A stretch of DNA of 40,897 bases, from NCBI GenBank assembly GCA_947167835.1, contig CAMVJO010000005.1, forward strand, positions 1 to 40,897, read 5' to 3'. The position numbers were made by a program, and so were the translations under genes. A model generated the notes under the pieces. That model was not told where the DNA came from, ran no database searches, and saw only the letters and a list, made by a program, of their open reading frames with translations. Below, one piece after another: positions 31,812-40,897 of the stretch; the first letter of the stretch is position 1; the number at the start of each line of letters is the position of its first letter. This DNA is from an uncultured Prevotellaceae bacterium (GTDB taxonomy: Bacteria > Bacteroidota > Bacteroidia > Bacteroidales > Bacteroidaceae).

Positions 31812-33719
31812 TTAGTTCAGTTTCTTTTTGCGGTTCCTTCTCTCCTCTTCCTTCTTCTGTTGTAATTCTACCTGCTGTTCCTGCAAAGCAGCCAGGCGTG
31901 CAGCCAAACCGCCTCCGCGTTTCTGCGGATTATGCTTGTTGGCCTGATAGTTTGCTTCCAACTTTGCCAGAAGTTTGGCGTCATCCGTAGTTTTACGCAT
32001 GTACCACATTGTCAAAGCTCCGGCCAAAAGGGAGATAAAGTAGTAGTAGTTCAAACCTGCGGAGTACTTATTAAACATGAAGAAGAAGAAAACCGACATT
32101 AAGAACATCATCCATTGCATTACCTTCATCTGTTGTGCCTGTTCTGAGGACATTGTGTCGCGTTGCTGGCGCATCATAATGATACTGTACACGATATTCG
32201 TTCCGCAGAAGAGCAAACAGAACAAACTCAGGTGATCACCAATCAGAGGCACGGAGGTATTGAAACTTATCAGGCTGTCATAAGTCGAAAGGTCCTCAGC
32301 AAAAAGGAAAGACTCCTGACGAAGTTCGATAGCGTTCGGCACAAAATTAAACATTGCAATCCAAATCGGCATTTGCACCAGCATTGGCAAACATCCGCCC
32401 ATAGGACTTACTCCGTATTGGCTATACAACGACATGGTTTCCTGCTGGCGTTTCATAGCATCTTCCTGCTTCGGATATTTCTTGGCTATCTCATCGATTT
32501 TTGGTTTCAGCACACGCATTTTAGCACTACTCAAATAACTTTTCTTTGAGGGCACATAAACGATAGCGCGGAGCAAAAGTGTGATAAGCAGCAAGACAAT
32601 TCCCATTGGCAGGCCAAGTTGTGTAAACCAGTCGAAGACATAAATGGTGAAGTAACGGTTAATCCATTTGAACAGCGGCCAACCCAGATATACCAGGTCT
32701 TCCAAATCCTGATCCTCACCAGTAATCTTAAATTCGTCCATGGACTGTAACAATCGGTAGTTATTAGGACCGAAATAATACTGGAAATCGGTAGTTTTGC
32801 TGCCACTCGGATCAAATACCACGTCGGCTTCGGCTGTATAGTCCTTGAGATATCCGCTTCCCTCCTCTTGTTTCAGACTTTTCAGGTTTACATTTCTGAA
32901 ATCCTCCTTGGCAATCAAAAGACTGCTGAAGTATTGATTCTTGAAAGCAATCCAATCTACTTTTCCCGTGACGGAAACTTCGTCATCCTCCTGATCGTTG
33001 AGTTTTTCCGAGCTGTCGTCTGAAACTTTGTATGTCAAAGCAGAATACATGTTCTCGAAATAATAACCTTTCTCCTGCTGGCGGATTTTGTCCTGCCAGT
33101 AAAGTTGCAAAGTATTGTTCTTTGCCGAAACTTCGTCCTGGAAACCAATGGTTTGCACGCTGAAATTCATCAGGTAGTTGTCGGGCAACAGCGTGTAGGT
33201 ATAGACTATTTTCTTGTCTCCATCGGCTAATTCAAAGACTACCGACGAATCTGTCTTTTCGCTCAGAGTAAAGAGATAATCCGAAAGGTTTAAGTTCTTT
33301 GTTTTGGTCTCCAACATGAAATTCATGGAGGCATCGCCACTCTTTGCGTCGTACAAAAGGAGCGGAACTTCCTTGCCCTCGTTGTAATTCTGGTAACTCT
33401 TGAATTCCGGCAGGGAGACCTGTGAAATCATGGCGCCCTTGGTGTTGAAGACTACCGAAACTTTGTTGTTTTTCAGCACGACATCTTCGCCTTTATCAGC
33501 CTTGGCAGCAAAGAACAAGGCGGTAGAGTCTTCTACTGCGGGTTGTTCGGCCACAGCCTCGGCCTTCTTAGCCGTTTGCTTGGGGGCATCTTCTTTTTGT
33601 ACAGTCTCAGTATTGTTTACTTCGGTCTGCGAAGCATCATAGTTGGGAGCGTTGAAATAACTGAACCCAATAATGGTCAATACTATCAAGATCAATCCTA
33701 TTACTGTATTCTTATCCAC
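31812..33719 (-). CDS. yidC: YidC membrane protein insertase
   Basis: 635 aa, the long form with a periplasmic domain typical of Gram-negative bacteria. Helix 1 at about 5-22 (VIGLILIVLTIIGFSYFNAP) and the P1 periplasmic beta-domain to about 355. The conserved insertase core spans about 360-590: WFTQLGLPMGIVLLLITLLLRAIVYVPSKKSYLSSAKMRVLKPKIDEIAKKY, GVSPMGGCLPMLVQMPIWIAMF, SAGLNYYYFISLLAGALTMWYMRK. The C-terminus is very basic (KKEEERRNRKKKLN) and may bind ribosomes. Lies between pyrG (55 bases) and DPP5 (28 bases), all on the minus strand. Confidence 0.95.
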   Translation of the reverse strand: MDKNTVIGLILIVLTIIGFSYFNAPNYDASQTEVNNTETVQKEDAPKQTAKKAEAVAEQPAVEDSTALFFAAKADKGEDVVLKNNKVSVVFNTKGAMISQVSLPEFKSYQNYNEGKEVPLLLYDAKSGDASMNFMLETKTKNLNLSDYLFTLSEKTDSSVVFELADGDKKIVYTYTLLPDNYLMNFSVQTIGFQDEVSAKNNTLQLYWQDKIRQQEKGYYFENMYSALTYKVSDDSSEKLNDQEDDEVSVTGKVDWIAFKNQYFSSLLIAKEDFRNVNLKSLKQEEGSGYLKDYTAEADVVFDPSGSKTTDFQYYFGPNNYRLLQSMDEFKITGEDQDLEDLVYLGWPLFKWINRYFTIYVFDWFTQLGLPMGIVLLLITLLLRAIVYVPSKKSYLSSAKMRVLKPKIDEIAKKYPKQEDAMKRQQETMSLYSQYGVSPMGGCLPMLVQMPIWIAMFNFVPNAIELRQESFLFAEDLSTYDSLISFNTSVPLIGDHLSLFCLLFCGTNIVYSIIMMRQQRDTMSSEQAQQMKVMQWMMFLMSVFFFFMFNKYSAGLNYYYFISLLAGALTMWYMRKTTDDAKLLAKLEANYQANKHNPQKRGGGLAARLAALQEQQVELQQKKEEERRNRKKKLN

Positions 33720-33774
33720 TTTTTTATAGTTTTTGAATGATTATTTATTCTGAATTTTATTGTTTCCCTGATAA

Positions 33775-35391
<1,617 letters not shown>

Positions 35392-35452
35392 CTAAATATG
35401 ATTTTGACAACAACAAATCGCACCTTGTTAAGACATGGGCACAATTCAGCGC

Positions 35453-35460
35453 CAAAATTA
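35453..35460 (-). promoter_or_regulatory. Predicted -7 box for pyrG
   Basis: Minus strand TAATTTTG matches TAnnTTTG. No TTTG at the -33 distance. It implies a leader of about 65 bases. Confidence 0.35.
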
Positions 35461-35656
35461 GCAAAAAAATTTGACGTAAACGGCTTTTTATCTACGATAA
35501 ATTCACTCTGTTTCAGACATATCTGATAATCGCACCCATATTTTACCCGAAAATGGGGAAAACGAGGAAAAATTTGGGTAAGAAAAGCAAATTTCTGGCA
35601 GAAAACAGGCAGTTTGAGCGAGATAGGTGCAATTAGTTCGGACCGATCATTTTTTA

Positions 35657-35900
35657 TATCCGAGCTAATTAATTTTTGCTCGGCACTATTTAAATTTAGC
35701 TCCGAGATAAAAAAATTTGCTCGGAGCTATTTTCACGTTTTTTGTAGGTAAAAAATCGTACTTCCAAACATCGCGAAAACACCAATGAATAAAGGGCGCA
35801 TAGATGCTAATATCTTTCCCATATCAAGGACTAATTGGGAGATAAATTAAATTAGTTGGGAGATAATTAAATTTATCTCCGAGCTATTTTTCGGAGCGGG
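35657..35900. repeat. Second locus of the CTCCGAG/CTCGGAG family, two clusters
   Basis: Cluster 1 centres near 35661 (CCGAG), 35681 (CTCGG), 35703 (CTCCGAG) and 35723 (CTCGGAG), steps of 20, 22 and 20. Cluster 2 has GGGAGATAA at 35837 and 35858, CTCCGAG at 35877 and TTCGGAG near 35893. Same ATAA/TTAT context as at 19498-19587. Confidence 0.7.
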
Positions 35901-35937
35901 TTTTACAGCCTTGGAAATACAGTCATCGACTCACGGA

Positions 35938-35977
35938 AAAACAAAGAAAAGGCGAAGATACGGATTGCATCTTCGCC
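35938..35977 (-). terminator. Terminator of the aldolase gene
   Basis: Minus strand GGCGAAGAT pairs perfectly with ATCTTCGCC over 9 bases, followed by TTTTCTTTGTTTTT. It lies 62 bases past the aldolase stop. Confidence 0.85.
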
Positions 35978-36038
35978 AGAATGAAATGATATGGAAACAT
36001 TACTTACGAGCAAAATGCCCATAAGTAATTATTTGGGC

Positions 36039-37043
36039 TTACTGAGCCAATTTGTTGTCAGAACCAAGAACTTCTTTAATCTTGTGTTCGTAGAGTTCTG
36101 TCATCAAATCGCGAGCAGGTCCGCAGTATTTACGTGGATCGAACTCACCTGGTTTTTCAGCAAACACCTTGCGAACAGCAGCGGTGAATGCCAAACGGCT
36201 ATCTGAGTCGATGTTGATTTTGCAAACGGCACTTTTAGAAGCCTTGCGGAGTTGTTCTTCAGGAATACCAACTGCATCGGGCAATTTACCGCCATTAGCG
36301 TTGATCATATCAACATATTCCTGTGGTACGCTACTTGAACCGTGCAATACGATGGGGAATCCGGGAAGTTGTTCCATGATAGCATCGAGTACGTCGAATG
36401 CAAGTGGCGGTGGAACGAGGCGGCCAGTCTTCGGGTCGCGGGTGCACTGTTCGGGCTTGAACTTATATGCACCGTGGCTCGTACCAATAGAAATTGCAAG
36501 GCTGTCAACACCTGTGCGGCTTACGAAATCGATAACTTCTTCGGGCTTAGTGTAGTGAGATTCCTCAGCAACAACTTCGTCCTCGACACCAGCCAACACT
36601 CCGAGTTCACCTTCTACGGTTACATCGTACTTGTGAGCATATTCTACGACTTTCTTTGTCAATGCAATGTTCTCTTCGTAAGGAAGTGAGCTACCGTCAA
36701 TCATTACGCTTGAGAAACCGAAATCTACGCAAGACTTGCAGAGTTCAAAGCTGTCACCATGGTCAAGGTGGAGCACGATTTCAGGATGTTCGCAGCCAAG
36801 TTCCTTTGCATATTCCACAGCACCCTGTGCCATATAACGGAGCAAAGTTTGGTTAGCATAGTTGCGGGCGCCTTTAGATACCTGCAAAATAACCGGAGAA
36901 CGGAGTTCGCTGCTGGCTTTGATGATAGCCTGCAATTGTTCCATGTTATTAAAGTTGAAAGCAGGGATGGCATAACCGCCATTGATGGCTCTTTTGAACA
37001 TATCACGAGTGTTCACGAGGCCGAGTTCTTTGTAACTTACCAT
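36039..37043 (-). CDS. fba: Class II fructose-1,6-bisphosphate aldolase
   Basis: 334 aa. Zinc-site motifs HLDHGDSFELCKSCVDFGFSSVMIDGS at about 92-118, GELGVLAGVEDEV, ISIGTSHGAYKF and VLHGSSSVP, the class II order. Splits or joins fructose-1,6-bisphosphate and the two triose phosphates in glycolysis and gluconeogenesis. Single-gene unit: a TAACTTTG box at 37087-37094 upstream and a strong terminator downstream. Cytoplasmic; expected to be highly expressed. Confidence 0.96.
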   Translation of the reverse strand: MVSYKELGLVNTRDMFKRAINGGYAIPAFNFNNMEQLQAIIKASSELRSPVILQVSKGARNYANQTLLRYMAQGAVEYAKELGCEHPEIVLHLDHGDSFELCKSCVDFGFSSVMIDGSSLPYEENIALTKKVVEYAHKYDVTVEGELGVLAGVEDEVVAEESHYTKPEEVIDFVSRTGVDSLAISIGTSHGAYKFKPEQCTRDPKTGRLVPPPLAFDVLDAIMEQLPGFPIVLHGSSSVPQEYVDMINANGGKLPDAVGIPEEQLRKASKSAVCKINIDSDSRLAFTAAVRKVFAEKPGEFDPRKYCGPARDLMTELYEHKIKEVLGSDNKLAQ

Positions 37044-37086
37044 AATTGTTTAAGATTATAAATTAGTTGATTAAATTTTCGTGTCG

Positions 37087-37094
37087 CAAAGTTA
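37087..37094 (-). promoter_or_regulatory. Predicted -7 box for the aldolase gene
   Basis: Minus strand TAACTTTG, a full TAnnTTTG match, 44 bases before the ATG. Confidence 0.5.
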
Positions 37095-37161
37095 ATATTA
37101 AAAAATGAATAATGATTTCGTTTTGATAGAAATATCTAAAAAATGGTGTATTTTCCTTATT

Positions 37162-40100
37162 TCAACGTTTCAGGAGTAAACGTTTTGATACAGAAGTGCC
37201 ATTTTGATATATCATTCTGACAATTACAACCGATGGCGCAGCATTTTCCAACGGTAAGCAGAAAACCTTACCTGCTGTGGCATGATGCGTCCCAAGTCGT
37301 GCGCCTTTGAGAGAATATACCTCTATGCGATTTATCTGCTCCGAACATTCGGTTATAAGTTGTCCGTTTTCGTAACGCCAAGCGGTACCACTCTCCGCAT
37401 CCACGCTACGAATACCTGTATATACGGCAATTTCATCACCTAAGTCCTGCTCAATCTCGTAGATATCGGGAGCAACGCTTCCAGTCCAGCCAATACGTAC
37501 GGCTTGTGCCGAGGGATATGGTGTCATGTCAAGGATATGAAGCGATGTCGAAGTCTGATCTACCTTTTGCCACGACGAATTTTCCTGTACGTAGAGATTC
37601 AGAGTATTTACCTTCGTAGCATCGTGATAAATGTAAAGGGATTTCACTTCATTTGGCTGGGAAAGAACATAAGTCACGGACTTAGCATTCGTGGGTGTAC
37701 ACTTTGTTCCTGCCTTTCCGTCATATACCGCCGGCAAATTACGACCTTTGTCATCATAGCATAGGGATGACGACAGAGAGTGCTTATTTACTTCCATTTC
37801 AAACAGGCGCAACCATTTGTTTGTTTTGGCACTCACGACACGAAGTCTGACATATTTTGCCGTTTTCCCGTCGCCATCGAAATCACAACACTTCATTTCG
37901 TTGCCGTTATCGACGACACTACTATGTGACAGCGTGAAATTAGCGTCGGATGTGCCCCATATCTTCAAGGCAGTCCAGGAATTTCCGTCTTCGGACACCT
38001 CTACTCTTGCAGAATTCATGTAATCATCGTTCTTAGTTCCGACACAAATCCTAACATCGTAGATAGAAACGGGCTCAGATAGGTTCAAAGTATAGGTGTC
38101 GCCGTTTTTCTGATTTGCTTTTACGGCCCACCATGTATTATAGTTGCCATCCGTCAGATTTGACAAGGGTTGATTTTCTGCATTCTCGCCGGAAGGAACG
38201 CTTACACTTGATATAGTAGGTGCTTTCAAGGGAGAAAGAATAAGATTCTTGGAATTCGTGCGGATTGTCTGCGCCTCGTCTTGCTGATTCACTACAATCA
38301 GATATTTTACATAAGGGAGCTCGATGGCTGCATCCTTACTGAAAGTTGTCCACTCCCTGGCATCAGCAGAATACTGCACACAGAAACGCGAAAGGATGTC
38401 GTCATCGACTGTTATCGCCGAGACTTTGACGGCTTCGGGCAAAGAAAGTCCGAAATACTCGTTCTTACCCAAGGTTATATCCCTGGTGCAATTCAAATAG
38501 TAATCCTTTGACGTGGAATTCTGACGTGCCGATATGCCTGAAGTGCTGGCTAAATTGCTGATGAGCTGCACTTTCGTAGGCAAGGTGCGGGAAAGGAATG
38601 TGTTGAGGGCATTTTCCTGTAGCCAACTCATAAAAGGAGTGAAATACAAATAAGATACTCTTGTATTATGCGAACTTACGCTGATACCGCTGCCCATTCC
38701 CTCAAGCGCATAGGCAATGTATTTTTCAGCAGTATTGAGGTCGTTGATATTATTGTTGGCCTGTAGGAAATCTTCCCATATTTCCACGGGATCACCTTCC
38801 TTGATATTTGAAGCAAGCCGACACATTGTAAGAGCATTGGCGGCCATATCATGTAATTTAAGGAGCCAAGGTTCGATATCCTTATAGAAAAGTCTGTCAG
38901 TAGCCTTCTCCGAATCCTTAAAGGCGATGAAAGTGTTGCAAGCCTTCTCAATTTTTTCCAAGCGGTTCACCAAACTTTGATATTGTGTGCTGGAAGCATT
39001 CGTCAGTTTCGACTTAGCCGAATTTAATATCGTATTAAATGCAGCAGGGTCGTTATAACTCAAATAATCTGCCAGGAACATATAATCTTCAGCGGCGGCT
39101 TCGCCCACAACTGCCTTGACAGCAGCCTGCCAACTGGACTTATTCAAAAATTTCGAGGTGTTCCACGAATAGTCTGCCACACTAAACAATGGTATCTTCG
39201 ACAATTCTCCTTCTTGCATGGGATTACTTACAATTCCAACGCCGTAATCAAGTGTAGAAGGCACCTGTCCGTTTCCATCAACGGCAGGCATATCATAAAA
39301 GTTGCCGTACATATCTCTAACAAACAGCTGTCCGTCGGCATTATCGTTACACGGATAATTCCACCACCAGGCTACGTTGCGGCCAAGGTGACGGGAAATT
39401 GCATTTAGGTCGCTCGAATTAGGAATACTCCAAACGCCCCATCCCGTAGTGTAGATTACTACATTTTTAGGTGTGGCAGCCAATGCGTTAAAGAAGCCCT
39501 CTCGTTCAGTATTGTTCACAAAACCTGCGGCATAAGCCTGCGGAACAAAATGAATGGGCTTTACCGTATCAGAAGGTGCAGCTCCTTCTATATTATATTT
39601 GGTTTCAAGAGCTCTTTGTACCTCAGTCAGTCGTGTAGCGTTGAGTGTATATTTATCTGATGCGGGTAAACCTACGTCATCCACGAAGATGCCAAACTGA
39701 CGTACGCCCAAATTATACATACGGTTGAACTTCGTCATAATATCGCTGACAACGGTAGAAGAATTGATGAAGCTATTTCCCGGATGTATGGCCCAAATAA
39801 AGTTTACCTTCGTCTGAAGCGAAAGTTCTGCCACTTCCTTAAGCATTTGCTGCGACATCCATCCGTTTTTCACCTGTTCATCTGTCAAAGAGGTCGGATA
39901 TGCGTCCTTCCACTTCTCCGAATGATAAGGATCGCTCTTAGCTCCGTAAAGATAGGTGTTCATTTTGTAGCGCATCATAAAGCGTAAAAGATCTTTTTTC
40001 ACTTCAACGCTATAAGGATAGCCATAATATCCCTCTACAAGTCCACGACTTTGCAAATCGGCATAGTCGAAAAAGTTCACACAGGCGAACTCTTCCTCCG

Positions 40101-40569
40101 TTTGATCCATCATTTGCTCAAGAGTGGCGAGGCCAATGAAAGTAGCATCGGTATTTTCGCCAAGAACGAGGACTTGAGCCATATCCTTATCCGAGAAGAG
40201 AGAGAGTATATGGCGGTCAAATTTTCCTTCCTTTGTCAAAACGCTTTTATCCAGCGAACGAGTTGTAGCAAGTTCATCGGTTATTCCACCCGAACCGGCA
40301 GTTCCGAGATAAAGGTTCGATGCCGCATTACTGGGCGACATAGAAAAAGTGACGCTGTGCCCATGTTCTTCCAAAATCTCCTTGGCACGGTTTTTTGTGT
40401 ACTCATCTATCTTACTTTCGTACACCACATTCACACGTTCGCTGAAACTTACCTTTCCGTCCATCGCCTTTTGGGTATGGGGAATGGGATAAATGACGTA
40501 TTGTGCCTGAACAAGACAAGGCACAGCCGACATTAATGCAAAAAACAACAGGGTATAAATTTTCTTCAT
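37162..40569 (-). CDS. GH84 beta-N-acetylglucosaminidase, multidomain, secreted
   Basis: 1135 aa with signal peptide MKKIYTLLFFALMSAVPCLVQAQ. A GH20b-like N-terminal domain spans about 25-165. The GH84 barrel starts at RGLVEGYYGYPY (175-186) and has the catalytic pair Asp297-Asp298 in QFGIFVDDVG. A helical domain follows at about 480-650. Residues about 790-930 (LSNLTDGNYNTWWAVKAN ... KYVRLRVVSAKTNKWLRLFEMEV) look like an F5/8 type C (CBM32) module. The last 75 residues (NRIEVYSLKGARLG ... VVIVRMIYQNGTSVSKRLLLKR) match a type IX-like sorting domain. It should remove terminal beta-GlcNAc from glycoproteins or glycosaminoglycans outside the cytoplasm. Stands alone, with its own promoter region. 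Confidence 0.92.
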   Translation of the reverse strand: MKKIYTLLFFALMSAVPCLVQAQYVIYPIPHTQKAMDGKVSFSERVNVVYESKIDEYTKNRAKEILEEHGHSVTFSMSPSNAASNLYLGTAGSGGITDELATTRSLDKSVLTKEGKFDRHILSLFSDKDMAQVLVLGENTDATFIGLATLEQMMDQTEEEFACVNFFDYADLQSRGLVEGYYGYPYSVEVKKDLLRFMMRYKMNTYLYGAKSDPYHSEKWKDAYPTSLTDEQVKNGWMSQQMLKEVAELSLQTKVNFIWAIHPGNSFINSSTVVSDIMTKFNRMYNLGVRQFGIFVDDVGLPASDKYTLNATRLTEVQRALETKYNIEGAAPSDTVKPIHFVPQAYAAGFVNNTEREGFFNALAATPKNVVIYTTGWGVWSIPNSSDLNAISRHLGRNVAWWWNYPCNDNADGQLFVRDMYGNFYDMPAVDGNGQVPSTLDYGVGIVSNPMQEGELSKIPLFSVADYSWNTSKFLNKSSWQAAVKAVVGEAAAEDYMFLADYLSYNDPAAFNTILNSAKSKLTNASSTQYQSLVNRLEKIEKACNTFIAFKDSEKATDRLFYKDIEPWLLKLHDMAANALTMCRLASNIKEGDPVEIWEDFLQANNNINDLNTAEKYIAYALEGMGSGISVSSHNTRVSYLYFTPFMSWLQENALNTFLSRTLPTKVQLISNLASTSGISARQNSTSKDYYLNCTRDITLGKNEYFGLSLPEAVKVSAITVDDDILSRFCVQYSADAREWTTFSKDAAIELPYVKYLIVVNQQDEAQTIRTNSKNLILSPLKAPTISSVSVPSGENAENQPLSNLTDGNYNTWWAVKANQKNGDTYTLNLSEPVSIYDVRICVGTKNDDYMNSARVEVSEDGNSWTALKIWGTSDANFTLSHSSVVDNGNEMKCCDFDGDGKTAKYVRLRVVSAKTNKWLRLFEMEVNKHSLSSSLCYDDKGRNLPAVYDGKAGTKCTPTNAKSVTYVLSQPNEVKSLYIYHDATKVNTLNLYVQENSSWQKVDQTSTSLHILDMTPYPSAQAVRIGWTGSVAPDIYEIEQDLGDEIAVYTGIRSVDAESGTAWRYENGQLITECSEQINRIEVYSLKGARLGTHHATAGKVFCLPLENAAPSVVIVRMIYQNGTSVSKRLLLKR

Positions 40570-40699
40570 AGCCAGTAATACTAAACGGTTGGTAATAAGG
40601 TCAAATTATCACACGCTAAATCATATCAGCATAAGGGAAAAGATAGAATATCTACATTCAAATTCCAACAATATGCTGAATATCAAAAAGGATGTGCTG

Positions 40700-40729
40700 C
40701 AAATTTATAAAAAACAAAGGAAATGCAAA
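40700..40729 (-). promoter_or_regulatory. Predicted promoter of the GH84 gene
   Basis: Minus strand TTTG at 40729-40726, an 18-base spacer, then TAAATTTG at 40707-40700. The spacer is one base short of usual. The -33 part lies within the hairpin arm at 40719-40758. Leader of about 124 bases to the ATG at 40569. Confidence 0.4.
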
Positions 40730-40758
40730 AGAAATGTCTCCATTTCTTTTGCATTTCC
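40719..40758 (-). terminator. Perfect 18 bp hairpin, minus-strand terminator
   Basis: GGAAATGCAAAAGAAATG (40719-40736) pairs without mismatch with CATTTCTTTTGCATTTCC (40741-40758) over a 4-base loop. On the minus strand it is followed by TTTGTTTTTTA. It would end a minus-strand gene lying beyond the right edge, with MITE copy F between. Confidence 0.75.
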
Positions 40759-40810
40759 CCATTTTCAAGACGCATCTATCGTCCGTTTTCGAGAATATAC
40801 TCCTTTTTAA

Positions 40811-40897
40811 GGGTAGTTCTAAAAATTAGGTTTTAAAATTTTATGAAGCTTTTTTTGGTCTGTATGCTTTTTCAATCTTTTTGGCGCCATTGTCTTT
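40811..40897 (+). mobile_element. MITE-like element, copy F (cut by the window end)
   Basis: Starts GGGTAGTTCTAAAAATTAGG after TTAA and matches copy C (reversed) nearly base for base up to the window edge, including TTGGCGCCATTGTCTTT. The right end is not visible. Confidence 0.8.

Noticed and set aside
37162-40569. A polysaccharide utilisation locus around the GH84 gene
   Set aside because: No SusC, SusD or hybrid regulator genes lie nearby in the window.

Overview
The window looks like chromosomal DNA of a Bacteroidales bacterium, most likely a Prevotella-like genus. The evidence is the gene set: a Bacteroidota-type YidC, DPP5-like S9 peptidase, RibBA fusion, glycine-lipid pair glsB/glsA, ECF sigma operons with short membrane anti-sigma-like partners, and type IX secretion-like C-termini. 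Promoters of the Bacteroides form (TTTG, then TAnnTTTG) and moderate-to-low GC agree. There is no phage, plasmid, rRNA or CRISPR. Genus is inference.

Layout. 1-2441: a cut-off secreted protein (-) and a TPR lipoprotein with a membrane helix (+). 2562-4115: sigma / membrane protein / Spy-like operon (-). 4403-9119: a small type IX-like secreted protein, glsA-glsB, an aminotransferase and a BI-1 family membrane protein (all -). 9381-12689: ribBA and an LptF/LptG permease (-). 13118-17884 (+): a GH27 alpha-galactosidase, a THUMP-like methyltransferase, and a second sigma / membrane protein / DUF4252 operon. 18574-20073: a small lipoprotein, one tRNA-Met(CAT) and a long gene-poor stretch. 20074-27337 (-): TamB, a TPR-like lipoprotein and a UvrD helicase, joined by two ATGA stop/start overlaps. 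27687-37043 (-): an MFS transporter, DPP5, yidC, pyrG and class II aldolase. 37162-40569 (-): a GH84 beta-N-acetylglucosaminidase.

The coding content is mostly housekeeping and envelope biology: glycine lipids, LPS export, TamB, YidC, and two envelope-type sigma systems. The unusual material is between the genes. (1) A MITE-like element has six copies in the window. It has about 19-20 bp terminal inverted repeats, 4 bp target duplications, two copies identical over 186 bp, and a central hairpin with a compensatory base-pair change. (2) Phased repeats with a 20-22 bp step occur in four unrelated motif families. One is a palindrome found as exactly four 22 bp units in each of three intergenic regions. 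Another is a CTCCGAG/CTCGGAG family at about 21 bp. The others are a 7 x 21 bp tandem array that runs into the end of ribBA and a 21 bp-phased set in the glsA leader. (3) The tRNA-Met has an abnormal T-arm and a CGA 3' end. (4) A terminator-like hairpin stands just before the start codon of the first sigma gene.

All coordinates and motif matches were read by eye. Family names come from recognised motifs, not database searches.
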